64,000 nucleotides of DNA from an uncultured Shimia sp. (lineage in GTDB: Bacteria > Pseudomonadota > Alphaproteobacteria > Rhodobacterales > Rhodobacteraceae): contig CALCOY010000063.1 of assembly GCA_937897325.1 (NCBI GenBank), positions 25,385 through 89,384 on the forward strand. The letters are read 5' to 3'. How positions within the stretch are numbered: the first letter of the stretch is position 1; each line of letters starts with the position of its first letter. This document shows positions 62,803 through 64,000 of this stretch, one piece after another. The position numbers and the translations under genes were made by a program. The notes under the pieces are model-generated. The model saw only the letters and a list, made by a program, of their open reading frames with translations, did not search any database and was not told where the DNA came from.

Positions 62803-63794
62803 CCCGCATGCCTTTCTGGATGCGCGATCATAACCAATGCCGCCTCGACAAGCTCAGGGCCTGCCGCACGAGAGGCAGCACCCTCCGACAACATACGCCG
62901 CCAGGCGCGCGCGCCCGGACGTCCCGCAAAGAGCCCCAGCATGTGCCGCGTGATCTGATGCAGCCGCCCCCCTGCAACCAGATGCGCTTCGATGTATGGC
63001 AGCATCGCGCGCGCCACATCCTCCGCCAACTTGTCGGGCCCATGGCCAAAAATCCTTCGATCTGCGGTCGCCAATAGATCCGCGGGCTGATGATAGGCGG
63101 CGCGCCCGATCATCACACCATCCAGACCACCGTCAAGGAATTGCGCGGCCTGATCCAGAGAGCTTATCCCGCCGTTAATCGATATGTGAAGATTGGGAAA
63201 AAGCTCTTTCATCGCCCGAACCAGATCATAGTTAAGCGGAGGGACGTCTCGGTTTTCTTTTGGGCTAAGGCCGTGAAGCCACGCCTTGCGCGCATGGATG
63301 ATGACCCGTTCGCACCCGGCCCCCACGATCTGCGCCAAAAACTCCGGCAGGACCGTTTCTGGTACTTGTTCATCCACGCCGATCCGGCATTTGACAGTTA
63401 CGGGGACGTCGACCGCATTCTGCATCGCCTTTACGCAATCGGCCACAAGTGCGGGTTGCCGCATCAAGACCGCACCAAATGTGCCCGATTGCACCCTGTC
63501 CGAAGGGCATCCCACATTCAGATTTATCTCGTCATAGCCAGCCGTCGCCCCCAAGCGCGCAGCTGATGCAAGCTCTCGCGGATTCGAGCCCCCAAGCTGC
63601 AAGGCAACCGGATGCTCTTCTTTATTGAAGTCCAGCAAGTGCAGCGCGCCACCCCGCACCAAGGCGGGTGCCGTGATCATTTCGGTGTAGAGCAAAGCCT
63701 CACGCGACAACAGTCTGTGCAAATAGCGGCAATGCCTATCTGTCCAGTCCATCATAGGGGCACAGGATAATCTAGCGTGTTGATTTATCTTCAT
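62799..63794 (-). CDS. dusA: tRNA-dihydrouridine synthase A
   Basis: FMN-dependent reductase making dihydrouridine in the tRNA D-loop. The 331 residues have SCAPMMDWTDRHCRYLHR, EINLNVGCPSDRVQSGTFGAVLM with the catalytic cysteine, VTVKCRIGVD and SINGGISSLDQA. ATG 63794 is chosen. Its 5' end faces the integrase-like gene at the window edge, and dusA 5' ends are known insertion sites for integrative elements. Confidence 0.95.
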   Translation of the reverse strand: MKINQHARLSCAPMMDWTDRHCRYLHRLLSREALLYTEMITAPALVRGGALHLLDFNKEEHPVALQLGGSNPRELASAARLGATAGYDEINLNVGCPSDRVQSGTFGAVLMRQPALVADCVKAMQNAVDVPVTVKCRIGVDEQVPETVLPEFLAQIVGAGCERVIIHARKAWLHGLSPKENRDVPPLNYDLVRAMKELFPNLHISINGGISSLDQAAQFLDGGLDGVMIGRAAYHQPADLLATADRRIFGHGPDKLAEDVARAMLPYIEAHLVAGGRLHQITRHMLGLFAGRPGARAWRRMLSEGAASRAAGPELVEAALVMIAHPERHAG

Positions 63795-63906
63795 TTTTTT
63801 GTATCTTCAAACTGCTGACGGCGGATGCTGCTAAGCTGGAATACGCCCCAATATCCCCGAATTTGCCCCTCTACGACGATTCATTGCACACACAGCGCAC
63901 ACGAAA

Positions 63907-64000
63907 ATGGCCTCCATCACCAAGCTCACCTCTGGCGCCTACCGAGTCCAGATCAGACGAAAGGGCCGCTACGCGAGCGAGACGTTCCTCCGCCGCGACG
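63907..64000 (+). CDS. N-terminus of a probable tyrosine-family integrase (truncated by window end)
   Basis: Only 31 codons are visible: MASITKLTSGAYRVQIRRKG followed by RYASETFLRRD. This matches the short N-terminal arm-binding segment of phage/island integrases, which read SGxYRVQxRRKG and TF. The catalytic domain lies outside the window. It is transcribed away from dusA, with 112 bases between the two starts. The surroundings are slightly more A+T-rich. The assignment rests on a short stretch and on position next to dusA. Confidence 0.68.
   Translation, partial: MASITKLTSGAYRVQIRRKGRYASETFLRRD

Overview
The window is G+C-rich, gene-dense, mostly syntenic chromosome of an alphaproteobacterium. 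It is most likely from the Rhodobacterales (Roseobacter/Rhodobacter group). This placement rests on gene order and family content read by eye: lptF-lptG-lptD-surA-pdxA-rsmA, argS-SPOR-nagZ-scpA-scpB, a double-length dCTP deaminase, a DksA with a degenerate zinc finger, OlsB, DUF2927 and DUF4167 proteins, a VPLPA-CTERM protein and a Mur-like Fur. No rRNA, CRISPR array or insertion sequence is visible. One tRNA (Pro, GGG) is present.

Layout. 0.1-7.5 kb: outer-membrane assembly run (LPS export permeases LptF/LptG, LptD, SurA), continuing into pdxA and rsmA. 7.5-14 kb (minus strand): DUF4167 protein, prmC-prfA, then a three-gene ureohydrolase/amidohydrolase operon (M20 peptidase, agmatinase, guanidinobutyrase-like). 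14-27 kb: housekeeping and accessory singletons (mazG, a secreted DUF1906-like protein, nucleoside hydrolase, CBS protein, SelO, RhlE, Fur, EamA, enolase, an ADP-ribosyltransferase-like protein, cupin, ABC-F ATPase). 27-33 kb: olsB, bamE, and the yceD-rpmF-plsX-fabH-ihfA-merR run, then tRNA-Pro. 33-41 kb: dcd; a minus-strand cell-division/chromosome operon (argS, SPOR, nagZ, scpA, scpB, a 45-residue peptide); dgt; erpA.

41-46 kb is the most unusual part. A two-gene operon encodes a 135-residue protein built from six copies of an [ML]FSSGS(AP) motif spaced 20-21 residues apart, and a 355-residue protein I cannot assign. Two long non-coding gaps here carry DnaA-box-like and CtrA-like sequences and one copy of a short leader motif; the second leader copy lies at 50.6 kb before a VPLPA-CTERM gene. 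46-50.5 kb: a MoxR ATPase and its VWA partner, separated by an NTF2-like protein, an acetyltransferase, a DUF2927 lipoprotein and a 54-residue membrane peptide. 51-62 kb: M48 peptidase, DegT aminotransferase, gph, glmU-glmS-alkD, a lipoprotein, moaA-waaA-glycosyltransferase. 62-64 kb: an oxygenase and dusA. The window stops inside the start of a tyrosine-integrase-like gene pointing away from dusA, which suggests that a mobile element begins at this edge.

Working together: several loci feed envelope biogenesis. glmU/glmS make UDP-GlcNAc, plsX/fabH start fatty acids, waaA and its neighbour build the LPS core, lptFGD and surA export and assemble it, bamE serves outer-membrane proteins, olsB makes ornithine lipids, and nagZ recycles peptidoglycan. 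Starts were chosen by eye from ribosome-binding sites, overlaps and remembered family N-termini, and no database search was run.
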